A stretch of DNA of 64,000 bases from Halobacteriovorax vibrionivorans (GCF_003346865.1 NZ_QDKL01000003.1:62001-126000); one strand, 5' to 3'; counted from the first letter of the stretch, positions 45,742 to 55,068 are shown. Numbers and translations: made by a program. The notes: generated from the sequence alone by a model not told the origin.

Positions 45742-47075
45742 TAGAATAGAAAATCCTTTACGTCTTGCTTACAAGCTTCTTCAATTTCTTCCACAGTTTT
45801 TGGAATCATGTGTGATAAATTTTCATGTCCATCTGCTGTAATAAGAATATTGTCTTCAGTTCTTATACCAATTCCTTTTAATTCCTCTGGAATATTGTCA
45901 AGTTCCTTAGGGAAGTAAAGGCCTGGCTCGATTGTGAAGATAACACCTTTTTCAAATGGTGTTGGCTCGTTTGTTCCCTCTACTAGGTATGGGTTTTGGT
46001 CGTGTACATCAAGTCCAAGCCAGTGTCCTGTTCCATGTGGGAAGAATTTACGATGATTATCTTTTGCAATATTTTCTTCTACACTTCCACTTAAGACTTT
46101 AAGATCAATTAGTCCTTGAGTCAGGATTTCACTAACTTTAGCGTGTAGCATTTTTGAGTTATTTCCTGGTTTTGATAATTCAATTGCAGCAATTTGAGAG
46201 TCTAAAATAATATTATAAACTTCTTTTTGAATTCCTGTGAATGTACCACTTACCGGAAATGTTCTTGTGATGTCAGTTGCGTAACCGTTAAGTTCACTAC
46301 CGGCATCAATTAGAAGTAAGTCTCCACTATTTAGTGGCTCATCATTTTTAATATAGTGAAGAATGCAAGCATTATTACCACCAGCTACAATATTGTCATA
46401 TGCACTGCCTTGAGAAGGACCTTTTGAAAAAAGATACATCATTAAAGCATTAACTTCTTGTTCTGTTACACCTGGTTTTGCTAGTGCCATTGCTGCACGG
46501 TGGGCCTTATCTGTAACAATCATGGCCTCGCGCATTTGTGCGATTTCAGTTTCATCTTTAATAAGTCTCATTCTCTCAACAAGAGCACCTACATTTTTAA
46601 TCGTTGCAGGAGGAAGCTCTTTTTGAGCTCTTTTCTTATGGAATAAAGATGCACTTATCTTTCTTGCCATATCTGCAATATCAGTTCGCTCACTTAGGTG
46701 AACATAAAGATTCTCATGTCCTGGAAGTAGCTCTTCTAATTTCTCTTCCAGGTCATTGATTGAATAACCTTCATCAACTTCTGTCAGTTCTGCTGCTTTA
46801 TCTGGACCAAGTCTTTTACCTGCCCACATTTCTGCAATAGGATCTTTTGGTCTTACAAAGAGAATTTGCTTTGTCTTACCATTCTTCTTACTAAGTACTA
46901 GAGCACTATCGGCTTCAGTTAGTCCTGTTAAGTAACGAAAATTTGAATTTTGACGAAATGGAAACTCTGTATCATTGCTCTTGTGCTGATAGACAGCAGA
47001 TGCGATAACGGCAATTCCATCATCCATCATTTCTAATAGCTTTTTACGACGTGTGTTATATATATTTTCAGACAT
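45741..47075 (-). CDS. pepP: Xaa-Pro aminopeptidase
   Basis: A 444-residue M24B metallopeptidase that removes an N-terminal residue before proline. Metal ligands are in DAGSELNGYATDITRTFP (two Asp), HGTGHWLGLDVHD (His), FTIEPGLYFP (Glu) and GIGIRTEDNILIT (Glu). The N-terminal AMP_N domain includes RQNSNFRYLTGL. The length matches E. coli PepP (441). AGAGG precedes the ATG. It is the first gene of a pair with the EEP lipoprotein. Confidence 0.95.
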   Translation of the reverse strand: MSENIYNTRRKKLLEMMDDGIAVIASAVYQHKSNDTEFPFRQNSNFRYLTGLTEADSALVLSKKNGKTKQILFVRPKDPIAEMWAGKRLGPDKAAELTEVDEGYSINDLEEKLEELLPGHENLYVHLSERTDIADMARKISASLFHKKRAQKELPPATIKNVGALVERMRLIKDETEIAQMREAMIVTDKAHRAAMALAKPGVTEQEVNALMMYLFSKGPSQGSAYDNIVAGGNNACILHYIKNDEPLNSGDLLLIDAGSELNGYATDITRTFPVSGTFTGIQKEVYNIILDSQIAAIELSKPGNNSKMLHAKVSEILTQGLIDLKVLSGSVEENIAKDNHRKFFPHGTGHWLGLDVHDQNPYLVEGTNEPTPFEKGVIFTIEPGLYFPKELDNIPEELKGIGIRTEDNILITADGHENLSHMIPKTVEEIEEACKQDVKDFLF

Positions 47076-47172
47076 TTATACCTCTCTTTTATTTGATGGG
47101 AATCATATCAAAATAAGGACAAAAGGCAAATTAGGAACTTTCAAATTGGGATAAATAAAGACTAAATATAAA

Positions 47173-47194
47173 GGGGGAGCCGTAAAGCTCCCCC
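47173..47194 (-). terminator. Terminator after the Cys-repeat protein gene
   Basis: GGGGGAGC (47173-47180) pairs with GCTCCCCC (47187-47194). On the minus strand it is followed by TTTATATTTAG. It lies 45 bases beyond the stop of the secreted Cys-repeat gene. Confidence 0.8.
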
Positions 47195-47239
47195 CAGACA
47201 ACCAAAAAACCTAATGAAGAAAATAGGTTCTTCTCTTAA

Positions 47240-47914
47240 TTAAAATCTCTTCATACAAGTATCGCGACGTCCGCTGATACGAGCATCTCTTGCACATTGT
47301 GATCTTGCTTCAGAACATGCACGAGCTTGTACACCAGTTCCTCTTGGTCCTCTGGCCGAAGAAGTATATGTTTGAACAACTCTTCCACCAAATCTTCCAT
47401 TTGCTATGCGATCAAATGAACAAAACTTTGTTACGATTGGCGTTGGTCTTGGCCCTGGACCTGGTCCTGGACGCCCACCACGTATCTTTTCACAAGTAAA
47501 TTTCCATGGATTATTCTTTTCGTAACGAGCATCAAAACACTTATTATCTGCTTTTTCACAAGCTCTCATTTGAGTGTTTCCTTGTGCTGTGAATGTATCA
47601 ACAATACGCCCGTTATTTGTATTAACTAGGTTAAATGAACAAGTTTCTTTTCTTGGCCTTGGATCAGGTCTTGTGTAAGCAACTTGGCAACTAGCATTTC
47701 TTACAACACGATCATAAGATCTTCTGTTTTGCTCAAAGTGACATCTTGAAAGTGCTTCACGGCAAGCTTGATTGTAATTGTAGTCATAAGCAAAGAAAGT
47801 ATCTAAAACCCTGCCATTCCTGGCAACAAGTTCAGCAGTACAATCTTGGGCCATCGCTGATTGTGTGGCCATTGAAGTAACAAATAAAGCAGCAGCAACT
47901 AAAAACTTTTTCAT
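47240..47914 (-). CDS. Secreted protein with three four-cysteine repeats
   Basis: A 224-residue exported protein with a signal peptide cut near MAQ-D (about 23). The mature part is three diverged repeats, each with four cysteines: C25/51/58/76, C92/119/126/141 and C165/200/207/220. Each has a GRxxxTF/TY core and an AC-x6-C pair (ACREALSRC, ACEKADNKC, ACSEARSQC). A Pro/Gly-rich linker (GRPGPGPGPRPTP) separates repeats 2 and 3. It is very basic. Twelve cysteines suggest six disulphides. No named family is recognised. Confidence 0.78.
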   Translation of the reverse strand: MKKFLVAAALFVTSMATQSAMAQDCTAELVARNGRVLDTFFAYDYNYNQACREALSRCHFEQNRRSYDRVVRNASCQVAYTRPDPRPRKETCSFNLVNTNNGRIVDTFTAQGNTQMRACEKADNKCFDARYEKNNPWKFTCEKIRGGRPGPGPGPRPTPIVTKFCSFDRIANGRFGGRVVQTYTSSARGPRGTGVQARACSEARSQCARDARISGRRDTCMKRF

Positions 47915-48141
47915 AAATAAAACCCCTCTCGTTTTTTTTATTTTGTTAACTTAGTTTTATGAGTTGACGTTTAAGCTGACAATTTCAATTACTTACGGGA
48001 CTAAAAAAATGCCGAATTGTAAGAAAATTCAAGAAAAATAACATTTTGAATGTGAAATTCTTACAAATATCCTAATTTAATGGTTTCTTATTGTCCCTAA
48101 ATGTACAAAATTTTCCCAAATTCATTAGTTGTTAAGATTTC

Positions 48142-48171
48142 TTCATAATTCAAAATCTTCATTCCGATAAT
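48142..48171 (+). promoter_or_regulatory. Promoter abutting the start codon at 48178
   Basis: TTCATA (48142-48147), an 18-base spacer and GATAAT (48166-48171), 6 bases before the ATG. There is no Shine-Dalgarno, so a leaderless mRNA is likely. The rest of 47915-48141 shows no gene. Confidence 0.42.
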
Positions 48172-48177
48172 TATTGT

Positions 48178-48687
48178 ATGGAATTAAGTCTCTATGAAAG
48201 AGTTAAAATACATGCAATGGAATCCGACTTTAGTCGTTTAAGCTTAGATGGCCAAGAAGTCGTCTACATGGGACAAAGCATAACTGCTCCAAGTAGGTGG
48301 GACAAGAAGCTACTTAGACATTCCTTTGCTCTATATGGACTCATTAAAAGAGAAGTTCTTCAAATCCGATTCCACTTAGAGTCTAATCAGGTTATTGAAT
48401 CTAAAATTTTTAAGGGCCGTTATAAGAGTGTTTCTGATTACAAAAGTATTATGAATACAATGCTGGAGCTAGAAAGCTTATCTCGTAAGTACGGACTTAA
48501 GATTCTAAAGGCCGAGATCGCTCATACTCATCTCAGTGAATGTCGAATTGATAAAAAGAACCTGAAGTTTTGTATGTTGTCAGAAAGTGATCTTCAGGTG
48601 GCAAAGAGATTAAAACAATTTAGAAATTATCCTATTGAAATAAAGGCCATCGCAAAGGATGGCCTAGTATTTAAAAAAGTCTTTTAA
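48178..48687 (+). CDS. Hypothetical cytoplasmic protein, 169 aa
   Basis: A 169-residue soluble protein with no signal peptide or membrane segment, basic, and composed of alternating helices and strands. No family is recognised. The start codon directly follows a promoter-like sequence. It is convergent with lysS, 6 bases between the stops. Confidence 0.6.
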   Translation: MELSLYERVKIHAMESDFSRLSLDGQEVVYMGQSITAPSRWDKKLLRHSFALYGLIKREVLQIRFHLESNQVIESKIFKGRYKSVSDYKSIMNTMLELESLSRKYGLKILKAEIAHTHLSECRIDKKNLKFCMLSESDLQVAKRLKQFRNYPIEIKAIAKDGLVFKKVF

Positions 48688-48693
48688 GATTTC

Positions 48694-50271
48694 TTATTTA
48701 AGAAGTTTTATGACACGATCTTTTCCAATAGTGCGGATAAATCCTGCAAGCTTTGGACCTTTTTCACGTGAAATTAACTTTTGATAAATTGGTGCAAAAA
48801 TATCCGCTGGCTTAAGTTCTAGCTCATGCATCACTTCATACATCTTATCGTTAAATTCCTTATCACTTTCAATCGTATCCCACTGCTCTTCGCAAAGTGC
48901 AACAAGCTTATCAAGGTATGTGCGAACCTTATCTTCTAGAGGCATATCAACAGCTTCTTTATTGATAGCAAATTTAAATTCCTCTGGAGCATTCTCTTGT
49001 AGCCAGTGAAGAGCACATGCACTTCTTTCTCTAAAGCGCCTTTCGTCTCTATCAGTCTTGATTTGATCAGCGTAGTAAGAGCGTGCTGCTTCAATGTCTC
49101 CATCATTAATTTGTAGAACATTGCACAGGTGTCTAAAAGAAGGTTGGAAAGGACACTCAGTAGGGTGCTCTCCAATTTGAGATAGTTCAATTACTCTCTT
49201 TGCCATCGCAACTTTCTTCTCGTTACCTTTTTCAAGGCCAAAAGCAAGTCTTTCTTGGCGATCATAGTCTTCATATGTTTTTAAAACATCAAGGTCAAAT
49301 GAGATCGCAAAATCAACATTTGTCTTATATGAAGCAAAGATCCAACGAACCATTTCTGGCTCATATACCTTTAGGATATCATTAACAGTAACAAGGTTCC
49401 CTTTTGAGGAACTCATTTTTCCGCCAAGGCCTTTAATTGAGACAAAGTCGTATTGAAGATAGATCGGTGCCTGCCAGTCAAAAACTTTTACAATGTCTTT
49501 TGCTGTCGTAAATGATCCACCCTGAGAAGAGTGATCTTTTCCACCTGGCTCAAAGTCAACTTTTTCAAATGCCCATCTCATTGGCCAGTCAACTCGCCAT
49601 GGAAGCTTCACAAGGCTTGTTGTATTAATATCGATTTCTCCTTCATAGTCGTGCTCGTTATGCTTGTAGCGTAACTTGCTTTCACCGTCCCATGAAAGAA
49701 TTGTCGTTTTATCAGTTTTATACTTTTCACAGTAAACAGATACCGGGTAATAGTCATCACCATATGGCTCTTTTCTGTATTGATTTAAAATATCACGAAT
49801 TTCAAATCTCTTATTAAGTGCTAATTTAATCTGTTCTTTATAATCACCAGCACGGTATTTCTTTGCCTGATAAATTGGTTCAACTTCAACACCAACTTTC
49901 TTAAGTTGTTCTTCAAAGTTGTGTTCATGATGAGCAGCATAGCTTTCATGTTCACCAAATGGATCTGGAGTATCAACAATTGGTTGGAAAAGATATTGTG
50001 CTAATTCATCTTGTTTTGGAAGATTACCTGGAATCTTTCTAAACGTATCGTAATCATCCCATGAAAAGATGAAGCGAACATTCTTACCACGGGCACGAAG
50101 TCCGCGTGCTACAAGGTCTGTTGTGATAACCTCTCTAAAGTTACCAAAATGAACAACTCCTGATGGAGTGATCCCACTGGCCACAACATAATCATCTTTG
50201 TCGCCGTGTTGGCGAATGATGCGATCGGCCGTCATGTCGGCCCAGTGAACAAGATTTAGTTTTTCTGACAT
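48694..50271 (-). CDS. lysS: Lysyl-tRNA synthetase, class I
   Basis: A 525-residue class I LysRS that charges tRNA-Lys. The HIGH-type motif is PSGVVHFGN (36-44), and KMSSSKGN is the second class I signature. HxGKDHSSQGGSF and the C-terminal anticodon-cage helices are also present. This is the archaeal-type enzyme, unrelated to the usual bacterial class II LysRS. The start at 50271 (MSEKLNLVHW) matches the family; an in-frame ATG at 50343 adds 24 unlikely residues. Stand-alone gene. Confidence 0.95.
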   Translation of the reverse strand: MSEKLNLVHWADMTADRIIRQHGDKDDYVVASGITPSGVVHFGNFREVITTDLVARGLRARGKNVRFIFSWDDYDTFRKIPGNLPKQDELAQYLFQPIVDTPDPFGEHESYAAHHEHNFEEQLKKVGVEVEPIYQAKKYRAGDYKEQIKLALNKRFEIRDILNQYRKEPYGDDYYPVSVYCEKYKTDKTTILSWDGESKLRYKHNEHDYEGEIDINTTSLVKLPWRVDWPMRWAFEKVDFEPGGKDHSSQGGSFTTAKDIVKVFDWQAPIYLQYDFVSIKGLGGKMSSSKGNLVTVNDILKVYEPEMVRWIFASYKTNVDFAISFDLDVLKTYEDYDRQERLAFGLEKGNEKKVAMAKRVIELSQIGEHPTECPFQPSFRHLCNVLQINDGDIEAARSYYADQIKTDRDERRFRERSACALHWLQENAPEEFKFAINKEAVDMPLEDKVRTYLDKLVALCEEQWDTIESDKEFNDKMYEVMHELELKPADIFAPIYQKLISREKGPKLAGFIRTIGKDRVIKLLK

Positions 50272-50377
50272 ATAGTACTCACTAGTTTTATTTTTATTTA
50301 GGCCACTATAGCAAAATAATTTCGCGTAGTTAAGAATTTTCATTATATTTTGGCCACTTTTATGCTAGATTTAAAGC

Positions 50378-50578
50378 ATGTTTGCAGCATTAGTAAAAGC
50401 GGCCATTTTCTATTGGGTCTTTATTATGATCCGAAGACTTCTAAGATCAAGCGGAGTCCTGGCCGATAAGAAGCCTAAGGCAAACCCGTTTTCTACAAAT
50501 CACTCTCAACGCCAAAGACCTCAAGGTCAATTCAAAGATGAAGATGTTATTGAAGCAGATTATCGTGTTATCGATTAA
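50378..50578 (+). CDS. Small membrane protein, 66 aa
   Basis: A 66-residue protein with one hydrophobic segment (about 3-19, LVKAAIFYWVFIMI) and a polar tail ending in EDVIEADYRVID. It is divergent from lysS. No ribosome-binding site is clear. Function unknown; the tail ending resembles short conserved motifs in other small inner-membrane proteins. Confidence 0.5.
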   Translation: MFAALVKAAIFYWVFIMIRRLLRSSGVLADKKPKANPFSTNHSQRQRPQGQFKDEDVIEADYRVID

Positions 50579-50669
50579 GCTTTTGTAAGACTTTTCAAGA
50601 CTGAAATTATCTACTTTAAAAATATTCTGTTAGAATAGAAGTATCTTATATTTAAAAATGGAGTTTTAA

Positions 50670-51377
50670 ATGTCATTTAATCTTTTAAAGTATTGTCTTG
50701 TGATTCTTGGACTTTTCTCTCTTGCGGGTTGTGAAGACTACGGCAAGGAAGGCGAAAGTGATCGTGGAATAATTAGAGCTGGTCAAGCTTTAGAGATTGT
50801 TAATACCGAATTAGGCGACAATAGCTTAAATCGTATGACAAGAATATGTGAGGCCCTTGAGGAGCATCACGATAATATTTTAAGAAATGTTTTTTCTGAA
50901 GATTTCATCTTTTCTCGCAGACAAAAGGTCTACGGAGATCCAAATACAAGAGATATTACAAATTTAGGTGTCTATATTGAAGCGCCTAATGATTACGACT
51001 CAACTCCTGTCTTCAAAGGAACTCGAGGAACAGCAAAGAACTTTATTACTGATATTCCTACTGAGAATAATCTCTACCTCGCTAAGATCTGTGACTACAC
51101 ATTAAATAACGTAGGTACTAAGCCTAAGGTTCAAGAGAAAGTAGGTGGTAATTATCATGTCTTCAATGTCTTCTCTGACGATGGAGTAGCTGTTGGTATT
51201 TATACGAAAAATAGTAATGGTAATTACTATCTTTATCGTTCTTATGAATATCGCTTTGATATTAATAAAAATTCTCGTTACTACGGTATGGCAATTGAAC
51301 AAAGTGAGATATTTATAAGGGATTACCGCGGAAGTGATTACTCTGTTTTATACCAAAAGTTTGAAAGAGCTGATTAG
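50670..51377 (+). CDS. Lipoprotein of unknown function, 235 aa
   Basis: A 235-residue protein with signal peptide and lipobox SLAGC (Cys21). The mature part is beta-rich with many Tyr/Asn/Asp residues (YTKNSNGNYYLYRSYEYRF). Two further cysteines (RICEAL and AKICDYT) may pair. GGAG lies 7 bases upstream of the ATG. It is followed by a strong bidirectional terminator. No family recognised. Confidence 0.72.
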   Translation: MSFNLLKYCLVILGLFSLAGCEDYGKEGESDRGIIRAGQALEIVNTELGDNSLNRMTRICEALEEHHDNILRNVFSEDFIFSRRQKVYGDPNTRDITNLGVYIEAPNDYDSTPVFKGTRGTAKNFITDIPTENNLYLAKICDYTLNNVGTKPKVQEKVGGNYHVFNVFSDDGVAVGIYTKNSNGNYYLYRSYEYRFDINKNSRYYGMAIEQSEIFIRDYRGSDYSVLYQKFERAD

Positions 51378-51381
51378 AAAT

Positions 51382-51411
51382 AAAAAAACCGAAGCATTGC
51401 TTCGGTTTTTT
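51382..51411. terminator. Bidirectional terminator
   Basis: ACCGAAGC (51388-51395), a 3-base loop and GCTTCGGT (51399-51406), flanked by an A-run on the left and a T-run on the right. It lies between convergent genes and should stop transcription from both sides. Confidence 0.9.
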
Positions 51412-51441
51412 GTATAAAAGAGGGGGGAGGGTTCACTTACA

Positions 51442-51774
51442 TTACTTTGTAAGGAATTCAATTTCTTGTTTATATAATTCAACTTCTTCTTCCAAAAGTT
51501 CTAAATACTGCTGATCGTAATCTACTTGTGATTCATTCAAAAATTGAATCTCATGGGCCAATTCATTGATCTCACGACCTAGTTCATTATCTAAGCCACG
51601 AACTCTGACAGAGTTTAAAAGGACAAGATTCATTTTCTTTGTAATTTGGCGAATCTCATTTGATTGCTTCATTAAAGCAATGGGATTTCTAATTGATCGC
51701 TCGTCATCGCCGTTATGTGGGATGGCCGCATAAGACTGGAAAGAGATAATTAGGCTCAGTAGTATTGCTTTCAT
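51442..51774 (-). CDS. Periplasmic coiled-coil protein, 110 aa
   Basis: A 110-residue protein with a short signal peptide (ends SYAA). The mature part is helical and acidic with heptad-like spacing (ELAHEIQFLNESQVDYDQQYLELLEEEVELYKQEI contains repeated Leu/Glu). Function unknown; convergent with the preceding lipoprotein. Confidence 0.6.
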   Translation of the reverse strand: MKAILLSLIISFQSYAAIPHNGDDERSIRNPIALMKQSNEIRQITKKMNLVLLNSVRVRGLDNELGREINELAHEIQFLNESQVDYDQQYLELLEEEVELYKQEIEFLTK

Positions 51775-51928
51775 GCCTATATCTTAGCATTTGGCATGTT
51801 ATTGCCTCATCGATTTTGTAAGCCTTACATAGACGTTCAATAAATGAACATATTTGAAGCACAAACTGCGCAGATTCCTGACGGCTTCTTGTAATTCTTG
51901 TGTGCTCAGATCTAAGTGTCTGAAATAA

Positions 51929-52141
51929 TTAGTCTAAACCAAGCTTAGTATTGATTTCTTTTTGATCCACTAAGCCTTTATCAATTGAGTTCTTGATAAC
52001 CATTAAGGCCTGTTGAGAGATCATACGCTTATCTGCTGTGGCAACAGATAGGTCGATATGCTTTTGGTTTTCTACAACCGAATATTTAACTAGTGGGCGT
52101 ACGATTTCAATGGCCTCTTCTAATGTTGGCAATTTGCTCAC
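51929..52141 (-). CDS. Small hypothetical protein, 70 aa
   Basis: A 70-residue soluble helical protein starting with GTG (52141) behind AAAGGAG. It contains LEEAIEIVRPLVKYSV and a second half resembling a short helix-turn (LMVIKNSIDKGLVDQKEI). No family is recognised. It is divergent from the sodium:alanine symporter gene. Confidence 0.6.
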   Translation of the reverse strand: MSKLPTLEEAIEIVRPLVKYSVVENQKHIDLSVATADKRMISQQALMVIKNSIDKGLVDQKEINTKLGLD

Positions 52142-52228
52142 TTAGTAACTCCTTTTAATTCTAATTAATGAATTAAGGATAACCGAATTTTAACGCTACG
52201 AAAATAAAAAAGGTGACAAGTTCGATAA

Positions 52229-52252
52229 ACTTTCTTTAAAATTTAAGAAAGT
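52229..52252. repeat. Inverted repeat upstream of the symporter gene
   Basis: ACTTTCTT (52229-52236) and AAGAAAGT (52245-52252) around an AT loop, in the 176-base spacer between the divergent genes. It may be an operator; no factor can be named. Confidence 0.3.
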
Positions 52253-52317
52253 ATTAAATTACACACAAATTCTAATACGAATTTTGAGAGAGAAACTAGA
52301 AACAAAGGATTGTTTAA

Positions 52318-53847
52318 ATGATTAAACTCGCAAGTACTCGCGTTTTATTAGCGCTATTTTCCGCGCTTACCAGCTTGAGCGTTTTTGCTCAAGATGAGCT
52401 TAAGCTCCAAGAACAAGTAAACAAAATTTTCGGAACATTCAATGAACATTATGAAAAATTCCTATTTTTCCCTGTTCCAGTTTTCTATTGGGGTGAAGTT
52501 ATCACGATGCCACTAATTTTATTAGTGATGGTATTTGGTGGACTCTTCTTTACTATTCGTCTCGGATTTATCAATGTACGTCTTTTTAAGCATTCAATTG
52601 ATGTTATCCGTGGAAAGTATGATAACCCTGAAGATGAAGGTGATATTACTCACTTTCAGGCCCTAACGTCAGCATTATCTGCGACTGTTGGTCTTGGAAA
52701 TATCGCTGGTGTTGCCCTTGCAATTGGCCGCGGTGGACCAGGTGTTATTTTTTGGATTTGGATTATTGCCTTCTTTGGTATGTCACTAAAATTTGCTTCT
52801 TCAACTTTTGCTCAACTTTATAAGCAAAAGACTATGAAAGGAGATATCTTAGGTGGACCAATGGTTTATTTAAGCGAAATGTTTAAAAATCATAATTGGC
52901 CGATGCTAGGTAAGATCATGGGTTGTTTCTATGCTGTTATGACTATTGGTGCTTCACTTGGTGGTGGAAACCTTTTCCAAGCAAACCAAACATATAAGAT
53001 TATCGCTAATCAACACCCTGATGCAAATCCATGGATTGTTGGTATTGTTCTAGCCTTCCTTGCTGGTGCAGTTCTTATTGGTGGGATTAAAAAGATTGGA
53101 AGTGTAACTTCTAAGCTTGTTCCTTTCATGTGTGTCTTCTATGTACTTTCTTGTCTAGCAATTATCTTCTCAAACGCAAGTATGATTCCAGATATGTTCG
53201 TACAAATCTTCAAAGAAGCTTTTAATCCAGATGCGGCATTTGGTGGATTCTTTGCTGTTATGTTAACAGGTGTTCAACGAGCATCATTTTCAAATGAAGC
53301 CGGTCTTGGTTCTTCTGCAATTGCTCACGCAGCAGCTAAAACAAAAGAGCCTGTGCGTGAAGGTGTTGTTGCTATGATTGGACCAGTAATTGATACTCAC
53401 GTTGTTTGTACAATTACGGCCTTAACACTTTTAATCACTGGTGCTTATAAAGATCCAGAAGTTGCAAAACAAGGTGTTGAAATGACGGCCCTCGCATTTT
53501 CTCATTTAGGAAGTTGGATGCCTTATTTCTTATTAGTTGCAATTTGTGTATTTGCATATTCAACGGTTATTTCTTGGTCATACTATGGTGAGAGAGCAAC
53601 TGTTTATCTATTTGAAAAACGCTTAGGTTATAATGCTGTTCGTTTCTACCGATTTGCATATGTATTTATTATTATTCTCGGTCCAGTACTAAGTATTGGT
53701 AATGTTCTTGGATTTGCTGACTTAATGCTACTGTCAATTGCATTCCCGAATATCATTGGAATGGTTTGTTTCTCAGGAATCTTGAAGGCCAAGGCCCAAG
53801 ATTATCTTGATCGATTTAAATCAGGTCAAATGAAAGAATACTTCTAA
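52318..53847 (+). CDS. Sodium:alanine symporter family transporter
   Basis: A 509-residue AGCS-family permease that imports alanine or glycine with sodium. About eleven membrane segments are visible, with family blocks TALSATVGLGNIAGVALAIGRGGPG, GPMVYL and ASFSNEAGLGSSAIAHAAAKT. The N-terminus has an extra hydrophobic segment before FPVPVFYWGEV, as in many AGCS proteins. AAAGGA lies 8 bases upstream of the ATG. A glutamine substrate is also possible; the substrate cannot be read. It is followed by a strong terminator. Confidence 0.93.
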   Translation: MIKLASTRVLLALFSALTSLSVFAQDELKLQEQVNKIFGTFNEHYEKFLFFPVPVFYWGEVITMPLILLVMVFGGLFFTIRLGFINVRLFKHSIDVIRGKYDNPEDEGDITHFQALTSALSATVGLGNIAGVALAIGRGGPGVIFWIWIIAFFGMSLKFASSTFAQLYKQKTMKGDILGGPMVYLSEMFKNHNWPMLGKIMGCFYAVMTIGASLGGGNLFQANQTYKIIANQHPDANPWIVGIVLAFLAGAVLIGGIKKIGSVTSKLVPFMCVFYVLSCLAIIFSNASMIPDMFVQIFKEAFNPDAAFGGFFAVMLTGVQRASFSNEAGLGSSAIAHAAAKTKEPVREGVVAMIGPVIDTHVVCTITALTLLITGAYKDPEVAKQGVEMTALAFSHLGSWMPYFLLVAICVFAYSTVISWSYYGERATVYLFEKRLGYNAVRFYRFAYVFIIILGPVLSIGNVLGFADLMLLSIAFPNIIGMVCFSGILKAKAQDYLDRFKSGQMKEYF

Positions 53848-53852
53848 AAAAG

Positions 53853-53878
53853 AAAGGGGCCACTTAGGCCCCTTTTTT
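53853..53878. terminator. Bidirectional terminator after the symporter gene
   Basis: GGGGCC (53856-53861) pairs with GGCCCC (53867-53872), extended by AAA/TTT, then a T-run on the plus side and a T-rich tract on the minus side. It fills the 29-base gap between two convergent genes. Confidence 0.88.
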
Positions 53879-55061
53879 ATTTGTAGATTTTTATATCTTC
53901 GATTTCTTCTAAGTATTGTTTGTGGCCTTTCTTTTCAAAACTTATAAGCTCATCCATTGAACCTAATCTTTCTACCCATTCTTTGACAAAGAGACTTCCA
54001 TTAATGAGATCGATTGCAAGATTTCCAAATGCGTACTCATAGTCCTTTTTGTCCCATTCAAACTTATCACCTAAAACACGTTTAAATTCTCGACAAAGGT
54101 ATTGAGAAACATGCCATGAATTAAATTTAGCTGGATCAGTTACATGAATATGGACGCCGCCACAAGCTACACCTGCATGCTTGTTAAAAGTAGGCATGAA
54201 ATTAACTGGACGTAGAATAAAGCTATTATTATCAATTTCATGTAGTGTATCGCTTAGCCCCTCAACAAAGGAATAGGCTTCTATTGCTGGATGACCTATG
54301 ACTTCAAGTGCTCGTGTTGTTCCACGGCCCTCGCTAAGATTTGTTCCTTCATAAAGAACTGTACCGCAAAATGTATGAGCACCTTGTGGAGTAGGAAGGT
54401 TAGGAGAAGGGTTTATCCATTCAAGTCCTGTGTCTTGCCAGAACATTGATCTTGTTAGGCCTTGTACTTCAATGACTTCTAATTCAACACTAAAACCTAG
54501 TTTCTTTTTAGCGTACTTTGCATATTCGCCCATGGAAAGAGCATGTCTTTGTGGGATCTCTAAGGCCCCTACAAAAGATCTAAATTCTGTTTCTAAAATA
54601 TTGCCTTCAATTTTTTCAAGGCCTACTGGATTAGGGCGATCGAGAATAACAACTTTAATTCCCTGTTTAGAACACTCTTCTAAGAGGTAGGTTACAGTTG
54701 TTATATATGTATAGACACGTGTTCCAACATCTTGAAGGTCCACCACAAAAGTATCAATTCCTTCTAACATTTCTTTTGTGGGTTTTCTTGTCTCGCTATA
54801 TAAAGAGTAAACCGGAACTTGGAAGAACGGGTGTGTATAGTGATCAGTTTCAACCATATTGTCTTGAACATCACTAACGAAACCATGTTGTGGGCCAAAG
54901 AGTTTTTTGAATCGATCTCCAAAAAATTCCTTGAATAGTATTGGGGCAACTTTCAAATTTGAGTCGACGCTTGCGCTGTGACACAAAAGAGCAATATTAC
55001 CAGTAATCTTATTTTGTAGAGATGCGTCATCTCTTAATCTATCGAGTCCTATTTTTATCAT
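53877..55061 (-). CDS. namZ: NamZ-type (DUF1343) exo-N-acetylmuramidase family protein
   Basis: A 394-residue protein of the DUF1343/NamZ family, members of which cleave terminal MurNAc from peptidoglycan fragments. Family blocks: GIDRLRDD-like N-terminus, LFGPQHGFVSDVQ, VPVYSLYSETRKPT, DLQDVGTRVYTYITT, VILDRPNP, INPSPNLPT and YEGTNLSEGRGTTRALEVIG. The start at 55061 matches the usual N-terminus; an upstream ATG at 55115 is less likely. No signal peptide is seen, unlike many secreted homologues, so a cytoplasmic recycling role is plausible. A promoter abuts the start codon. Confidence 0.88.
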   Translation of the reverse strand: MIKIGLDRLRDDASLQNKITGNIALLCHSASVDSNLKVAPILFKEFFGDRFKKLFGPQHGFVSDVQDNMVETDHYTHPFFQVPVYSLYSETRKPTKEMLEGIDTFVVDLQDVGTRVYTYITTVTYLLEECSKQGIKVVILDRPNPVGLEKIEGNILETEFRSFVGALEIPQRHALSMGEYAKYAKKKLGFSVELEVIEVQGLTRSMFWQDTGLEWINPSPNLPTPQGAHTFCGTVLYEGTNLSEGRGTTRALEVIGHPAIEAYSFVEGLSDTLHEIDNNSFILRPVNFMPTFNKHAGVACGGVHIHVTDPAKFNSWHVSQYLCREFKRVLGDKFEWDKKDYEYAFGNLAIDLINGSLFVKEWVERLGSMDELISFEKKGHKQYLEEIEDIKIYK

Positions 55062-55068
55062 GTGTAAT

